Notes under the pieces: generated by a model
The model's database searches: none
The model's input: only the letters and a program-made list of their open reading frames with translations
What the model was told of the DNA's origin: nothing
Shown: positions 36,466-46,376 of the stretch, piece after piece
How positions within the stretch are numbered: position 1 is the stretch's first letter
Layout: each line of letters opens with the position of its first letter
From: Pseudomonas oryzihabitans
Lineage (GTDB): Bacteria; Pseudomonadota; Gammaproteobacteria; Pseudomonadales; Pseudomonadaceae
Assembly (NCBI RefSeq): GCF_007665395.1
Contig: NZ_VDND01000007.1
Span: 124,001 to 188,000, forward strand
Direction of reading: 5' to 3'
DNA length: 64,000 nucleotides
Program-made: the position numbers and the translations under genes

Positions 36466-37350
36466 ATGGAGTTCGCTGAGCTACGCATTTTCCAGGCGGT
36501 GGCCGAGGAAGGTTCCCTGGTGAAGGCCGCCGAACGGCTCAACCGGGTACCGTCCAATCTCTCCACGCGCCTGCGCCAGCTGGAAGAAAAGCTTGGCGTG
36601 GCACTGTTCCTGCGCGAGCGCCAGCGGCTGCACCTGACCGCCGCCGGCCATCGCCTGCTGGACTACGCCCACCGGCTGTTCGCCCTGGCCGACGAGGCGC
36701 GCAGCGCGGTACAGGACGGCGAGCCGGCCGGCACCTTCGTGCTCGGTTCCATGTTCAGTACCGCGGCCATCCACCTGCCGGGACTGCTGGCGCGCTATCA
36801 CCAGCGCCATCCCAAGGTGAATCTGCAGGTCCACAGCGGGCCCAGCGGCGAGTTGGTGGAAGGCCTGCTGGCCGGTCGCCTGGACGCGGCCCTGGTGGAC
36901 GGCCCGGCGCCCGATGCGGCGCTGGAAGGCCAGCCCTGGTTCGAAGAGCGCCTGGTGCTGATCACCGGGCTCGAACTCGGCCCGGTGCGCTCGCCGGCCG
37001 ACGTGGCGGGGCGGCCGGTATTCGGCTTTCGCGCCGGCTGTTCCTATCGCCGCTATCTGGACACCTGGTACGCCGCCGCCGGGGTGCCCAGCGGACCGGT
37101 GATGGAGATCGAGTCCTACCACAGCATGCTGGCCTGCGTGATCACCGGTGGGGTGGCCTTGATGCCGGAGTCCATGCTCGACAGCCTGCCGGGTCGCGAG
37201 CGGGTGCAACGCCACGAGATCCAGGCCCGTTTCGCCCGGGCCACCACCTGGCTGATGTGGCGCAAGGGGCGCGAGGGCGCCAATCTGCGCAGCTGGCTGG
37301 AGTTGCGCGAGAGCCTCCAGCCTGACCGGGAAGCTGTTGCTTTGGTGTGA
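36466..37350 (+). CDS. LysR-family regulator, PtrR-like
   Basis: A 294-residue LysR regulator. The N-terminal HTH is in GSLVKAAERLNRVPSNLSTR (about 16-35), and the effector domain has HSGPSGELVEGLLAGRLDAA and FRAGCSYRRYLDTWYAAAG. The RVPSNLSTRLRQLE and FRAxCSYRR stretches match E. coli PtrR (YneJ), a regulator linked to putrescine use, but here the adjacent gene is an exporter, so the role differs. The AGGTGG ribosome site supports the start. Confidence 0.92.
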   Translation: MEFAELRIFQAVAEEGSLVKAAERLNRVPSNLSTRLRQLEEKLGVALFLRERQRLHLTAAGHRLLDYAHRLFALADEARSAVQDGEPAGTFVLGSMFSTAAIHLPGLLARYHQRHPKVNLQVHSGPSGELVEGLLAGRLDAALVDGPAPDAALEGQPWFEERLVLITGLELGPVRSPADVAGRPVFGFRAGCSYRRYLDTWYAAAGVPSGPVMEIESYHSMLACVITGGVALMPESMLDSLPGRERVQRHEIQARFARATTWLMWRKGREGANLRSWLELRESLQPDREAVALV

Positions 37351-37367
37351 TGATTGCCCGATCCTAG

Positions 37368-38321
<954 letters not shown>

Positions 38322-38329
38322 AGGGTGCC

Positions 38330-39302
38330 CTTACCCCGGCCCTCTCCCACAGGGAGAGGGGGCGTCATGGTGGGCCCCTGTAGGTTGGGCTGAGCGCAGC
38401 GAAGCCCAACAGGGATGCTTTGGCTTGTTGGGCTTCTACGATAGAGCTGTCTCAACCCAACCTACGGCTCGTTGGCTTCCCTCACCCCAACCCTCTCCCC
38501 GAGGGAGAGGGGGCATTCAGCCCCGCCGTAGGGTGGAAAACGGCGCAGCCTTTTCCACGCGGAGTCGTGGCACCCCTCACCCCGGCCCTCTCCCAGGAGG
38601 AGAGGGGGCGTCACGGTGGGCTCTTGTAGGTTGGGCTGAGCGCAGCGAAGCCCAACAGCGGGGCTTGCCTGTTGGGCTTCGACGGTAAAGCCGTCTCAAC
38701 CCAACCTACGGCACGGTGGCGCCCCTCACCCCGGCCCTCTCCCACAGGGAGAGGGGGCGTCACGGTGGGCCCCTGTAGGTTGGGTTGAGCGCAGCGAAGC
38801 CCAACAGCGGGGCTTGCCTGTTGGGCTTCGACGGTGAAGCTGTCTCAACCCAACCTACGGCTCGGTGGCGCCTCTCTCCCAAAGGGAGAGGAGGCATCAC
38901 GGTGGGCTCTTGTAGGTTGGGTTGAGCGCAGCGAAGCCCAACAGCCGGGGTTTGCCTGTTGGGCTTCGACGGTAAAGCCGTCTCAACCCAACCTACGGCT
39001 CGGTGCCGCCTCTCTCCCAAAGGGAGAGGAGGCGCCACGGTGGGCTCCTGTTAGGTTGGGTTGAGCGCAGCGAAGCCCAACAGCGGGGCTTGCCTGTTGG
39101 GCTCCGACGGTGGAGCCGTCTCAACCCAACCTACGGCGCAGCCTTTTCCACGCGGATGGTCGTCGTAGGTTGGTCGCGACCTTGGCGGCCTGATGATGCG
39201 ACCGCCAATCGCGGCCATGGGCCGCTCCTACAGCAGCCGGATAGCTTGTAGGAGCGGCCGCCTCGGCGGACCGCCATGGCCGCGATAAAGACGGTCGCTC
39301 CT
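38330..39302. repeat. alternating array of two palindromic repeat families
   Basis: This ~1-kb gene-free stretch consists of repeats. Family A is an ~85-bp cruciform element running from GTAGGTTGGG to CCCAACCTAC, with an inner GAAGCCCAACAG/CTGTTGGGCTTC stem, at 38380-38465, 38626-38709, 38775-38858, 38912-38996 and 39050-39134. Family B is a small hairpin, CCCTCTCCC/GGGAGAGGG or close variants, at 38340-38360, 38491-38511, 38587-38607, 38735-38755, 38871-38894 and 39009-39032. REP elements GTAGGAGCGGCC lie at 39208-39232 and 39247-39286. A GGTGGAAAACGGCGCAGCC unit lies at about 38532-38560. Confidence 0.92.
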
Positions 39303-39314
39303 ATAGCCCCAGCC

Positions 39315-40403
39315 TCACCGCCGCTCCAGCAACACTCCGCTTTCCATATGGTGCGTCCAGGGAAACTGGTCGAACAGGGCGCAGCGGGTGATGCGGTGGG
39401 TGTCCTGCAGCTGGGCGATGTTCTCGGCCAGGGTCTCGGGGTTGCAGGAGATGTAGAGGATGCGCTCGAAACGCCGGGTCAGCTCGCAGGTGTCCGGGTC
39501 CATGCCGGCGCGCGGCGGGTCGACGAAGACGGTGCCGAAGTCGTAGCGTTTCAGGTCCACCCCGGCCAGGCGGCGGAAGGGCCGGACCTCGTTGAGTGCC
39601 TGGGTCAGCTCCTCGGCGGAGAGGCGCACCAGGGTGACGTTGTCCACGCCATTGCTGGCCAGGTTGTGCAGGGCGGCGTTGACCGAGGTCTTGCTCACCT
39701 CGGTGGCCAGCACCTGGCGCACCCGGCTGGCCAGCGGCAGGGTGAAGTTGCCGTTGCCGCAATAGAGTTCCAGCAGATCGTCTTCCCGCTCGCCCAGGGC
39801 GGTGTGCGCCCAGGTCAGCATCTTCTGGTTGACCGTGCCATTGGGCTGGGTGAAGCCGCCCTCGGGCTGCAGATAGCTGTAGCGCCGTCCGGCCACCTCC
39901 AGTTCTTCGATCACATGGTCGCGACCTATCACCAGGCGCTGCCCGCGCGAGCGGCCGATCAGGCTGACGCCGAGTTCGGCGGCCAGGCGCTCGGCAGCGG
40001 CCTGCCAGGCGGCGTCCAGGGGACGGTGGTAGGCCAGGGTGATGAGGGCATCGCCGGCCAGGGTGGTGAGGAATTCCACCTGGAACAACTTGAACGACAG
40101 CGCGACGTCCGCCTGCCAACCGGCCTTGAGGCGCGGCATCAAGGCATTGATGCGCTGGCTGGCGATGGGGAAGTCCTCGATGAGGATGGGGGTGTGCTTG
40201 TCGCCCGGGGCGAACATGGCGTAGTGGCGTTCCTCGTTTTCCCGCCAGAGCCGGAATTCGGCGCGCAGCCGGTAGTGCTGCAAGGGCGAGGCGAATACCT
40301 CGGGCTCGGGCGCCTGGAAGGGCGCCAGCAACTCGCGCAGGCGGGCGGCCTTGGCGTCGAGTTGGGTCTGGTAGTCGGCAGGAACGAAGGAGGGTTGGGA
40401 CAT
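39315..40403 (-). CDS. trmA: tRNA (uracil-5-)-methyltransferase TrmA
   Basis: A 362-residue enzyme that makes m5U54 in the tRNA T-loop. The SAM motif is [17 protein letters not shown] (about 209-225), the [10 protein letters not shown] motif follows, and the nucleophile is in [12 protein letters not shown]. The catalytic Glu is in [12 protein letters not shown] at the end. Length and the full-length [20 protein letters not shown] segment identify TrmA among related RNA methyltransferases. The start is ATG 40403; the extra upstream frame lacks conservation signs. Confidence 0.95.
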   Translation of the reverse strand: MSQPSFVPADYQTQLDAKAARLRELLAPFQAPEPEVFASPLQHYRLRAEFRLWRENEERHYAMFAPGDKHTPILIEDFPIASQRINALMPRLKAGWQADVALSFKLFQVEFLTTLAGDALITLAYHRPLDAAWQAAAERLAAELGVSLIGRSRGQRLVIGRDHVIEELEVAGRRYSYLQPEGGFTQPNGTVNQKMLTWAHTALGEREDDLLELYCGNGNFTLPLASRVRQVLATEVSKTSVNAALHNLASNGVDNVTLVRLSAEELTQALNEVRPFRRLAGVDLKRYDFGTVFVDPPRAGMDPDTCELTRRFERILYISCNPETLAENIAQLQDTHRITRCALFDQFPWTHHMESGVLLERR

Positions 40404-40616
40404 GGATAGATCCGGGCGGGCGCCAGGAGCCGGTTCAACGTCTCGTGAGCGAGAGACCAACCAGGCCCGGGCGGCCTCGCGAAAATGGCTGAAGAGGAGG
40501 GGCGGGCTCGCGTGCAAGTTTACACGGGGCGGATGGGCATGCCGACGGGGCTGGCCTGCCAGGGGCTTTCAATGCCGCCGGGCAGCGGACGTCGAGTGGG
40601 CCCTGAAACGGAGCGA

Positions 40617-40638
40617 CCTCGGGGCCGGAGCCCCGAGG
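40617..40638 (-). terminator. perfect hairpin after the NCS2 permease gene
   Basis: CCTCGGGGC (40617-40625) pairs with GCCCCGAGG (40630-40638) around a 4-nt loop, 8 bp after the permease stop. The downstream sequence on the minus strand (TCGCTCCGTTTC) is only weakly T-rich. Confidence 0.5.
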
Positions 40639-40645
40639 CGAGGGG

Positions 40646-41941
40646 TCAGGCGTTGAACCAGCCCAGCTTGATGACGAACAGGATCGACAGGACGATCAGC
40701 GCCGAATTCAGCTCGCGGGTGCGGCCGGAGAGCAGCTTGATGACGGTCCAGGCGATGAAGCCGAAGGCGATGCCGTTGGCGATGGAGTAGGTCAGCGGCA
40801 TGGCCAGGGCGGTGACCAGCACCGGGGCGGCGGTGGTCAGGTCGTCCCATTCGATCTCGGCCAGGCCCGAGGTCATCAGCACGGCGATGAAGAACAGCGC
40901 CGGGGCGGTGGCGAAGGCCGGTACGCTGCCCGCCAGGGGCGAGAAGAACAGCGCCAGCAGGAACAGCACGGCGACCACCAGGGCGGTGAGGCCGGTACGG
41001 CCACCGGCGGAGACGCCCGCGGCGGACTCGATGTAGCTGGTGGTGGTGGAGGTGCCCAGCAGCGAGCCGAACATGGCGGCGGAGCTGTCGGCGATCAGGG
41101 CGCGGCCCATCTTCGGCAGGTGGCCGTCCTTGCCCATCAGGCCGGCGCGCTTGGCCACGCCGATCAGGGTGCCGGAGTTGTCGAACAGGTCGACGAACAG
41201 GAAGGCGAAGATCACGCTGATCAGGCCGACGTCCAGGGCGCCCTTGATGTCCAGCTGCAGGAAGGTCGGTGCCAGCGACGGCGGCATCGACAGCACGCCG
41301 CCGAAGGGCGTCACGCGCAGGGCGATGGCGATGACGGTGACCGCCAGGATGCCGATCAGCACCGCGCCGGTGACCTTGCGCGCCTCGAGGGCGACGATCA
41401 GGAAGAAGCCGAGGATGGCCAGCAGCGGACCGGGCTTGGACAGGTCGCCCAGGCCGACCAGGGTCGCCGGGTTGCCCACCACGATGCCGGCGGTCTGCAG
41501 CGCGATCAGCGCCAGGAACAGGCCGATACCGGCGGCGATACCCGAGCGCAGCGGCAGCGGGATGCTGTTGATGATCCACTCGCGGATGCGAAAGATCGAC
41601 AGCAGGAAGAACATCAGTGCCGAAAGGAACACCGCCCCCAGGGCCACCTGCCAGCTGTGGCCCAGGTGCAGCACCACGGTGTAGGTGAAGAAGGCGTTGA
41701 GGCCCATGCCGGGGGCCAGGGCGATCGGGTAGTTGGCGATCAGGCCCATGAGCGCCGAGCCGATGGCCGCGGCGAGACAGGTGGCGACGAAGATCGCGCC
41801 CTTGTCCATGCCGGTCGCGCCGAGGATGCTCGGGTTGACGAACAGGATGTAGGCCATTGCCAGGAAGGTGGTCACGCCTGCCAGCAGCTCGGTGCGGACA
41901 GAGGTGTTGTGGGCCTTGAGTTGGAAGAGTCTTTCCAGCAT
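40646..41941 (-). CDS. NCS2-family purine permease (AzgA-like)
   Basis: A 431-residue inner-membrane permease with about 13-14 helices of the AzgA branch of the NCS2 family, which imports adenine, guanine or hypoxanthine with protons. Typical stretches are RTELLAGVTTFLAMAYILFV, ALAPGMGLNAFFTYTVV and GTSTTTSYIESAAGVSAGGR. The last is the transport-domain motif. Which purine is used is not decidable from sequence. The ATG has AGGCATCCC just upstream. Confidence 0.93.
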   Translation of the reverse strand: MLERLFQLKAHNTSVRTELLAGVTTFLAMAYILFVNPSILGATGMDKGAIFVATCLAAAIGSALMGLIANYPIALAPGMGLNAFFTYTVVLHLGHSWQVALGAVFLSALMFFLLSIFRIREWIINSIPLPLRSGIAAGIGLFLALIALQTAGIVVGNPATLVGLGDLSKPGPLLAILGFFLIVALEARKVTGAVLIGILAVTVIAIALRVTPFGGVLSMPPSLAPTFLQLDIKGALDVGLISVIFAFLFVDLFDNSGTLIGVAKRAGLMGKDGHLPKMGRALIADSSAAMFGSLLGTSTTTSYIESAAGVSAGGRTGLTALVVAVLFLLALFFSPLAGSVPAFATAPALFFIAVLMTSGLAEIEWDDLTTAAPVLVTALAMPLTYSIANGIAFGFIAWTVIKLLSGRTRELNSALIVLSILFVIKLGWFNA

Positions 41942-42065
41942 GGGATGCCTCGTGCGCGCCGGTCTGATCGGAAAAAGCGGCGCGCATCATAACAGGTCAT
42001 TTAATACAGGTAAGACGCTAAGGCTTACCCCCAAATCGGCATCGTATCGAGCACTGTCCGGTCGG

Positions 42066-43457
42066 TCAGCTTTTCGGGCTGTGGCCGCTGACCGAGGCGC
42101 CTGCATCGCGTGTCAGGCAGAAGGCATCCAGGGTGCTCAGGATGCCGAGCACGGCCACTATGCAAAAGGCTAGCCGAAAGTCGGAAAGCTGCGGATCGAG
42201 GTGGCCGTGCCACTCCATGGAAGCCCGTAGCAGCAGGGCGGCGAGGGCCACGCCCAGGCCCATGGCCAGCTGGAAATTGGTGCTGAACAGCGTGGACGCA
42301 TGGGCCAGTCGCGTCTTGGGGATATCGGCGAAGGCCAGGGCGTTGCTGGCGGTGAATTGCATGGAGCGGAAGACGCCGCTGGCGAACAGCAGCAGCATCA
42401 CCAGCGGCAAGGGCCAGGCCGGCGTGAGCAGGCCACAGGCCAGCAGGCTGAAGGCGCTGAGCAGGCCATTGAGGGTCAGGATGCGGCGCAGGCCGAAGCG
42501 CCGCATGGCCGCGGTGGTGAACGGCTTGGCCGCCAGGTTGCCGGCGAACAGGGCCAGCAGCAGCAGTCCGGCCTGGAAGGCGTCCAGGCCGAAGCAGAGC
42601 TGGAACATCAGGGGGAGCAGGAAGGGGGCGGTGGCGATGGTGACGCGGAACAGGCCGCCGCCGAGGATGGAGGCGCGATAGGTCGCGATGCGCAGTGTGC
42701 CAAAATCGATCAGCGGCCGGTCGATGCGCGCCATATGGCGCACCGCCTTGGTGCCGAGGAGCAGGCCGATTCCCATCCAGGCCAGGTTGCTGCCCAGGCT
42801 GCCCTGGTTCTGGCCGAGCCGCTCGACGCCCCACATGAAGGCGACGCAGGCGCCGCCCAGCAGCAGGAAGCCCCGCCAGTCCAGGGGATGGCGCTGGGTC
42901 GGCAGGTCCGCGGGCACCAGGCGCCAGGCCAGCAGCAGGGCGATCAGCCCCAGCGGCAGGTTGAGGTAGAAGATCCAGCGCCAGTCGGCATAGGTGGTGA
43001 TCAGGCCCCCCAGCGGCGGGCCGAGGACGGGCGCCACCAGCCCCGGCCAGGTGATCAGGGCGATGGCCCGCACCAGTTCGTGCTTCTCCGTCACCTGCAG
43101 GACCACCAGGCGACCCACCGGTACCATCAGGGCGCCGCCGAGGCCCTGCAGGATGCGGGCGCCGATGAACAGCTCCAGGGACGGTGCCAGGCCACAGAGC
43201 AGCGAAGCCAGGGTGAAGAGACCAATAGCCAGAGTAAAGACCGGGCGGGGGCCGAAGCGCTCGGCGATCCAGCCGCTCACCGGGATGCCCACGGCGATGG
43301 CCAGCAGATAGGCACTGATGCCGAGATTGAGATCCACCGGGTCGCGCCCGAAGGCCGCCGCCATCTCGGGCAGGGCCGTGGCGATCACCGTGGCGTCCAG
43401 GTTTTCCATGAAAAAGGTGAAGCTCACCAGGCCGGCGAGCAGCTTCCAGCGTTCCAT
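42066..43457 (-). CDS. DHA2-family (EmrB/QacA-type) MFS drug exporter
   Basis: A 463-residue, 14-helix drug:proton antiporter. Motif D1, MENLDATVIATALPEMAAAF, is in helix 1, motif A follows in SGWIAERFGPRPVF, and motif C (PGLVAPVLGPPLGGLI) is in helix 5. Exported compounds are unknown. No membrane-fusion partner gene is adjacent, so it may act alone. The gene stands by itself. Confidence 0.92.
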   Translation of the reverse strand: MERWKLLAGLVSFTFFMENLDATVIATALPEMAAAFGRDPVDLNLGISAYLLAIAVGIPVSGWIAERFGPRPVFTLAIGLFTLASLLCGLAPSLELFIGARILQGLGGALMVPVGRLVVLQVTEKHELVRAIALITWPGLVAPVLGPPLGGLITTYADWRWIFYLNLPLGLIALLLAWRLVPADLPTQRHPLDWRGFLLLGGACVAFMWGVERLGQNQGSLGSNLAWMGIGLLLGTKAVRHMARIDRPLIDFGTLRIATYRASILGGGLFRVTIATAPFLLPLMFQLCFGLDAFQAGLLLLALFAGNLAAKPFTTAAMRRFGLRRILTLNGLLSAFSLLACGLLTPAWPLPLVMLLLFASGVFRSMQFTASNALAFADIPKTRLAHASTLFSTNFQLAMGLGVALAALLLRASMEWHGHLDPQLSDFRLAFCIVAVLGILSTLDAFCLTRDAGASVSGHSPKS

Positions 43458-43630
43458 GAATCCGAGTTCCTGGCCAGGGGTGGACTACTCTGCCTGAGCC
43501 ACCCCGGAATCTGCCAGTCCGGCGCGGGTCGATAAAAAAGTCAGGTGATTACCTTCGCCCACGCGATCAGGCTGCTACAGTCGAGAAAACACCGGTCCCA
43601 GGGTTGCCACAGGTACGAGGAAGTCGTTGC

Positions 43631-43885
43631 ATGAAGGACGTGATCGATAACCACATCATGGCGATGGCCGAGGCGCGCCGCCTGCTCGAGCGCGGCAGTC
43701 AGGCCAAGCGTCAGCATCAGCGCTATTTCCTCAACTTCCTCACGCTGCGCCAGGAAACCTGGCAGCTCACCCAGCAGGCCTATCGGCTCAGTTGCTCGCT
43801 GGATGCCTTCTCCACCGGGCGCTCGCGCCAGCGTCCGCTGGTGCTGACGCTGGTGAAGAGCGACGAGGACCGCCAGCCCGCCTGA
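43631..43885 (+). CDS. small conserved protein of unknown function
   Basis: An 84-residue soluble protein, helical and rich in Arg, Gln and Leu, with no signal peptide. The stretch RHQHQRYFLNFLTL-like region (here KRQHQRYFLNFLTLRQETW) is prominent. The ATG at 43631 follows AGGAAG. I do not recognise a family. It is divergent from the DHA2 exporter and upstream of the RcnB-like gene. Confidence 0.6.
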   Translation: MKDVIDNHIMAMAEARRLLERGSQAKRQHQRYFLNFLTLRQETWQLTQQAYRLSCSLDAFSTGRSRQRPLVLTLVKSDEDRQPA

Positions 43886-43963
43886 GCCAGGCGCTGTATG
43901 TATCTGTGGAGCTTTTTCCCTGGGGCCGGGGTCAAAACCTCGAACGCAGAGGAGATTTACCCC

Positions 43964-44368
43964 ATGATCAAACAATCGCTGCTCTCCCTGGTGCTGGGTA
44001 CCGTCGTGCTGGGCGGCGCCCTGACCGCGCAGGCCGCTCCTGAAGCCATGACCCCGGTCAAGCCCGACGCCAACAAGCAGGCCTCGGAGCCCACCAGCGC
44101 CCAGTACCAGAACAAGGTCAACAAGAAGGACGCCAGCCAGAGCGACGACGCCGTCACCCACGATCCCGATCATCCTACCTTTGAACTGGAAGAGGGCGGT
44201 CGGGCCCCCCGCAAGTACATCCGCGACGACTACGTGATCAAGGACTGGAAGAAGCACGGGCTGGAGCAGCCGGGCGAGGACAGCCAGTGGGTCAAGATCG
44301 GTGCCGACTACGTGCTGATCAAGCGCAGCAACGGCGTGATCGCCAAGATCGTCAAGGCCAAGCAATAA
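43964..44368 (+). CDS. RcnB-like periplasmic protein
   Basis: A 134-residue protein with a signal peptide (MIKQSLLSLVLGTVVLGGAL, cleavage after AQA) and a C-terminal RcnB domain (about 80-134). The domain contains YIRDDYVIKDWKKHGLEQPG, WVKIGADYVLIKRSNGVI and a final AKIVKAKQ. E. coli RcnB modulates nickel/cobalt efflux, but no RcnA is nearby, so the role here is open. The ATG at 43964 has AGGAG upstream. A hairpin at 44375-44404 follows. Confidence 0.88.
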   Translation: MIKQSLLSLVLGTVVLGGALTAQAAPEAMTPVKPDANKQASEPTSAQYQNKVNKKDASQSDDAVTHDPDHPTFELEEGGRAPRKYIRDDYVIKDWKKHGLEQPGEDSQWVKIGADYVLIKRSNGVIAKIVKAKQ

Positions 44369-44374
44369 GGCCAT

Positions 44375-44404
44375 TGCCAGCGGCCGAATCGTCGGCCCCT
44401 GGCA
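44375..44404 (+). terminator. hairpin after the RcnB-like gene
   Basis: TGCCAG, GGCCGA, loop ATCG, TCGGCC and CTGGCA form a 12-bp stem with one C/C mismatch, 6 bp after the stop codon. The tail TTCATCC is weakly T-rich. Confidence 0.6.
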
Positions 44405-44452
44405 TTCATCCGTCGCGGGCGTCATGCTGAAACGCCCATCAGGAGTCCCTGC

Positions 44453-44755
44453 ATGTCCACCGAAATTCGTGTCGTCGCCATCCTCCAGGCGCAGCCCGGC
44501 CAGGCCGCGGCCGTCGAGCAGGCGCTGCGCGCCATCGTCGCGCCTTCGCGGGCCGAGGCGGCCTGCCACTTCTATACGCCGCATCGGGATCCCAGCCACG
44601 AAGGGCGTTATGTCTTCGTCGAGCGCTGGGCCAGCCGCGAGGCCCTCGCCGAGCACGAGCAGACCGCCCACTTCAAGCAGCTGCTGAGCGATCTCGACGG
44701 CCTGCTGGTCGAGGCGCCGCAGGTCATGATCCTGGAAGAGCTGCCGCTGGCCTGA
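44453..44755 (+). CDS. ABM-domain monooxygenase (YgiN-like)
   Basis: A 100-residue antibiotic-biosynthesis-monooxygenase (ABM) fold protein with the typical [20 protein letters not shown] start and [20 protein letters not shown] middle. Family members such as YgiN act on quinols, and others are of unknown function. It is cytosolic and single-domain. It stands between the RcnB-like and PhoD genes, with 63 bp before phoD. Confidence 0.88.
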   Translation: MSTEIRVVAILQAQPGQAAAVEQALRAIVAPSRAEAACHFYTPHRDPSHEGRYVFVERWASREALAEHEQTAHFKQLLSDLDGLLVEAPQVMILEELPLA

Positions 44756-44818
44756 GCCGGACGACATCGGCCTGTCATCTGCCTACCGTAGCCTGGGCCT
44801 CTTGCTGAGGAGGCCCGC

Positions 44819-46372
44819 ATGAACACCTCGAGACGTCAGGCGCTGGGCCTGCTGGGCATCGGCCTGGGGGCTCCCTGGTTCGCCGGCTGCAGCGCACGCG
44901 AGCCCCAGCCGGACCCCTTCACCCTCGGTGTCGCCAGTGGCGACCCCACCGCCGATGGCCTGGTAATCTGGACGCGCCTGGCACCCGACCCCCTGGCGCT
45001 GGACGGCCTGGGTGGGCTGCGCAGCCCGGTCGAGGTGGAATGGGAGGTGGCGCTCGACCCGGGCCTGCGCCAGGTCGTGCAGCGTGGCAGGGCCACGGCC
45101 CTGCCGCTTACGGCGTTCAGCCTCGCGGTCACCCTGAGCGGGCTGGCGCCCGAGCGACCCTATTGGTACCGCTTCACTGCCCTCGGGCACCAGAGCCGTA
45201 TCGGCCGGGCGACGACCTTGCCGCCGCCGAGCAGCGCGCCGCAACGCCTGAAACTGGTGGCCGCCTCCTGTGCCCATTACGAGAAGGGCTTCTTCAGCGC
45301 CTACCGGCACATGGCCGAGGAGCAGCCGGACCTGGCGCTGTTCCTCGGCGACTATCTCTATGAGTCCAACGTGCCCCTGCACCTGCCCGCCGCGCGCCGC
45401 CACGGCCTGCCGGAAGCCCGGGACCTGGCCGGTTATCGGCGGCGCCACGCGCTGTACCGGACCGACCCCGACCTGCAGTACCTGCACGCCAACGTCACCA
45501 GCCTGCTGACGTGGGACGACCACGAGGTGCAGAACGACTATTCCGGGGCCTGGTCGGCCGATCCCGGGGTGACCCTGGCTGCCTTCGCCAGGCGCCGCCA
45601 GGCGGCCTACCAGGCCTTTCGCGAACATGCCCCGCTACGGGCCTGGCGCACCCAGGGCACGGCGACCCGGCTCTATGACCGCTGGCGCTTCGGCGACCTG
45701 GCCGAGATCCATCTGCTCGATGGCCGCCAGTACCGCAGCGAGCCGGCCTGCGCGACGCCGCGCACCCGCGGTGGCCATCTGGTCGCCCCGGATTGTCCGG
45801 GTTTGCGTGAGGTCGACCGCAGCATGCTCGGCCAGGCGCAGGAGCGCTGGCTCCTGGAGGGCTTTCGGCAGAACCGGACGAGATGGAACCTGGTCGCCCA
45901 GGATCTGCTGCTGGCGCCCCTGCGGCAACGCCTGCCCAATGGCGATCCGGCGCGCTGGACCGATGGCTGGGACGGCTATCCGGCTACCCGCGAGCGGCTG
46001 CTGTCGGCCATGGCCGACAGCCGCCTGGCTAATCCGGTGACCCTGGGCGGGGACATCCATTCGTTCTGGGTGAACGATCTGCACCGCGATCCGGAGGACG
46101 AGCGCAGCCCACTGGTGGCGAGTGAGTTCGTCGGCACCTCCATCACCTCGAACGGACCGGATTACGCGAGCTTTCAGGCGCTGTTGCCGGAAAATCCCCA
46201 GGTACGCCTGTTCGACAGCCGGCAGCGCGGCTACCTGGCGCTGGAGTTGACGCGGGACAGGTTGCAGGTGGACCTGCGCACCATCAGTGACCGCACCCGC
46301 CCGGATGCCGAGCGCGGCACCCGGGCGAGTTTCGTGGTGGCGGCGGGACGGCCGGGGGCCGTCCCGGCATAG
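44819..46372 (+). CDS. phoD: alkaline phosphatase D family protein
   Basis: A 517-residue exported phosphatase/phosphodiesterase of the PhoD family. The N-terminus has a twin-arginine motif (TSRRQALGLLG) and a lipobox-like FAGC, suggesting Tat export with lipid anchoring. The fibronectin-like domain (~35-140) is followed by the catalytic domain with DLALFLGDYLYES and TWDDHEVQNDY metal-site motifs and VTLGGDIHSFWVND. PhoD uses Ca2+/Fe3+ and releases phosphate from phosphodiesters. No Pho box was found by eye. Convergent with gntT. Confidence 0.92.
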   Translation: MNTSRRQALGLLGIGLGAPWFAGCSAREPQPDPFTLGVASGDPTADGLVIWTRLAPDPLALDGLGGLRSPVEVEWEVALDPGLRQVVQRGRATALPLTAFSLAVTLSGLAPERPYWYRFTALGHQSRIGRATTLPPPSSAPQRLKLVAASCAHYEKGFFSAYRHMAEEQPDLALFLGDYLYESNVPLHLPAARRHGLPEARDLAGYRRRHALYRTDPDLQYLHANVTSLLTWDDHEVQNDYSGAWSADPGVTLAAFARRRQAAYQAFREHAPLRAWRTQGTATRLYDRWRFGDLAEIHLLDGRQYRSEPACATPRTRGGHLVAPDCPGLREVDRSMLGQAQERWLLEGFRQNRTRWNLVAQDLLLAPLRQRLPNGDPARWTDGWDGYPATRERLLSAMADSRLANPVTLGGDIHSFWVNDLHRDPEDERSPLVASEFVGTSITSNGPDYASFQALLPENPQVRLFDSRQRGYLALELTRDRLQVDLRTISDRTRPDAERGTRASFVVAAGRPGAVPA

Positions 46373-46376
46373 CGGA

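Noticed and set aside
38380..39134. CRISPR-like regular repeats.
   Set aside because: Units are 84-86 bp palindromes with short-hairpin spacers of the same family, not 24-37-bp repeats with unique spacers, and there are no cas genes.
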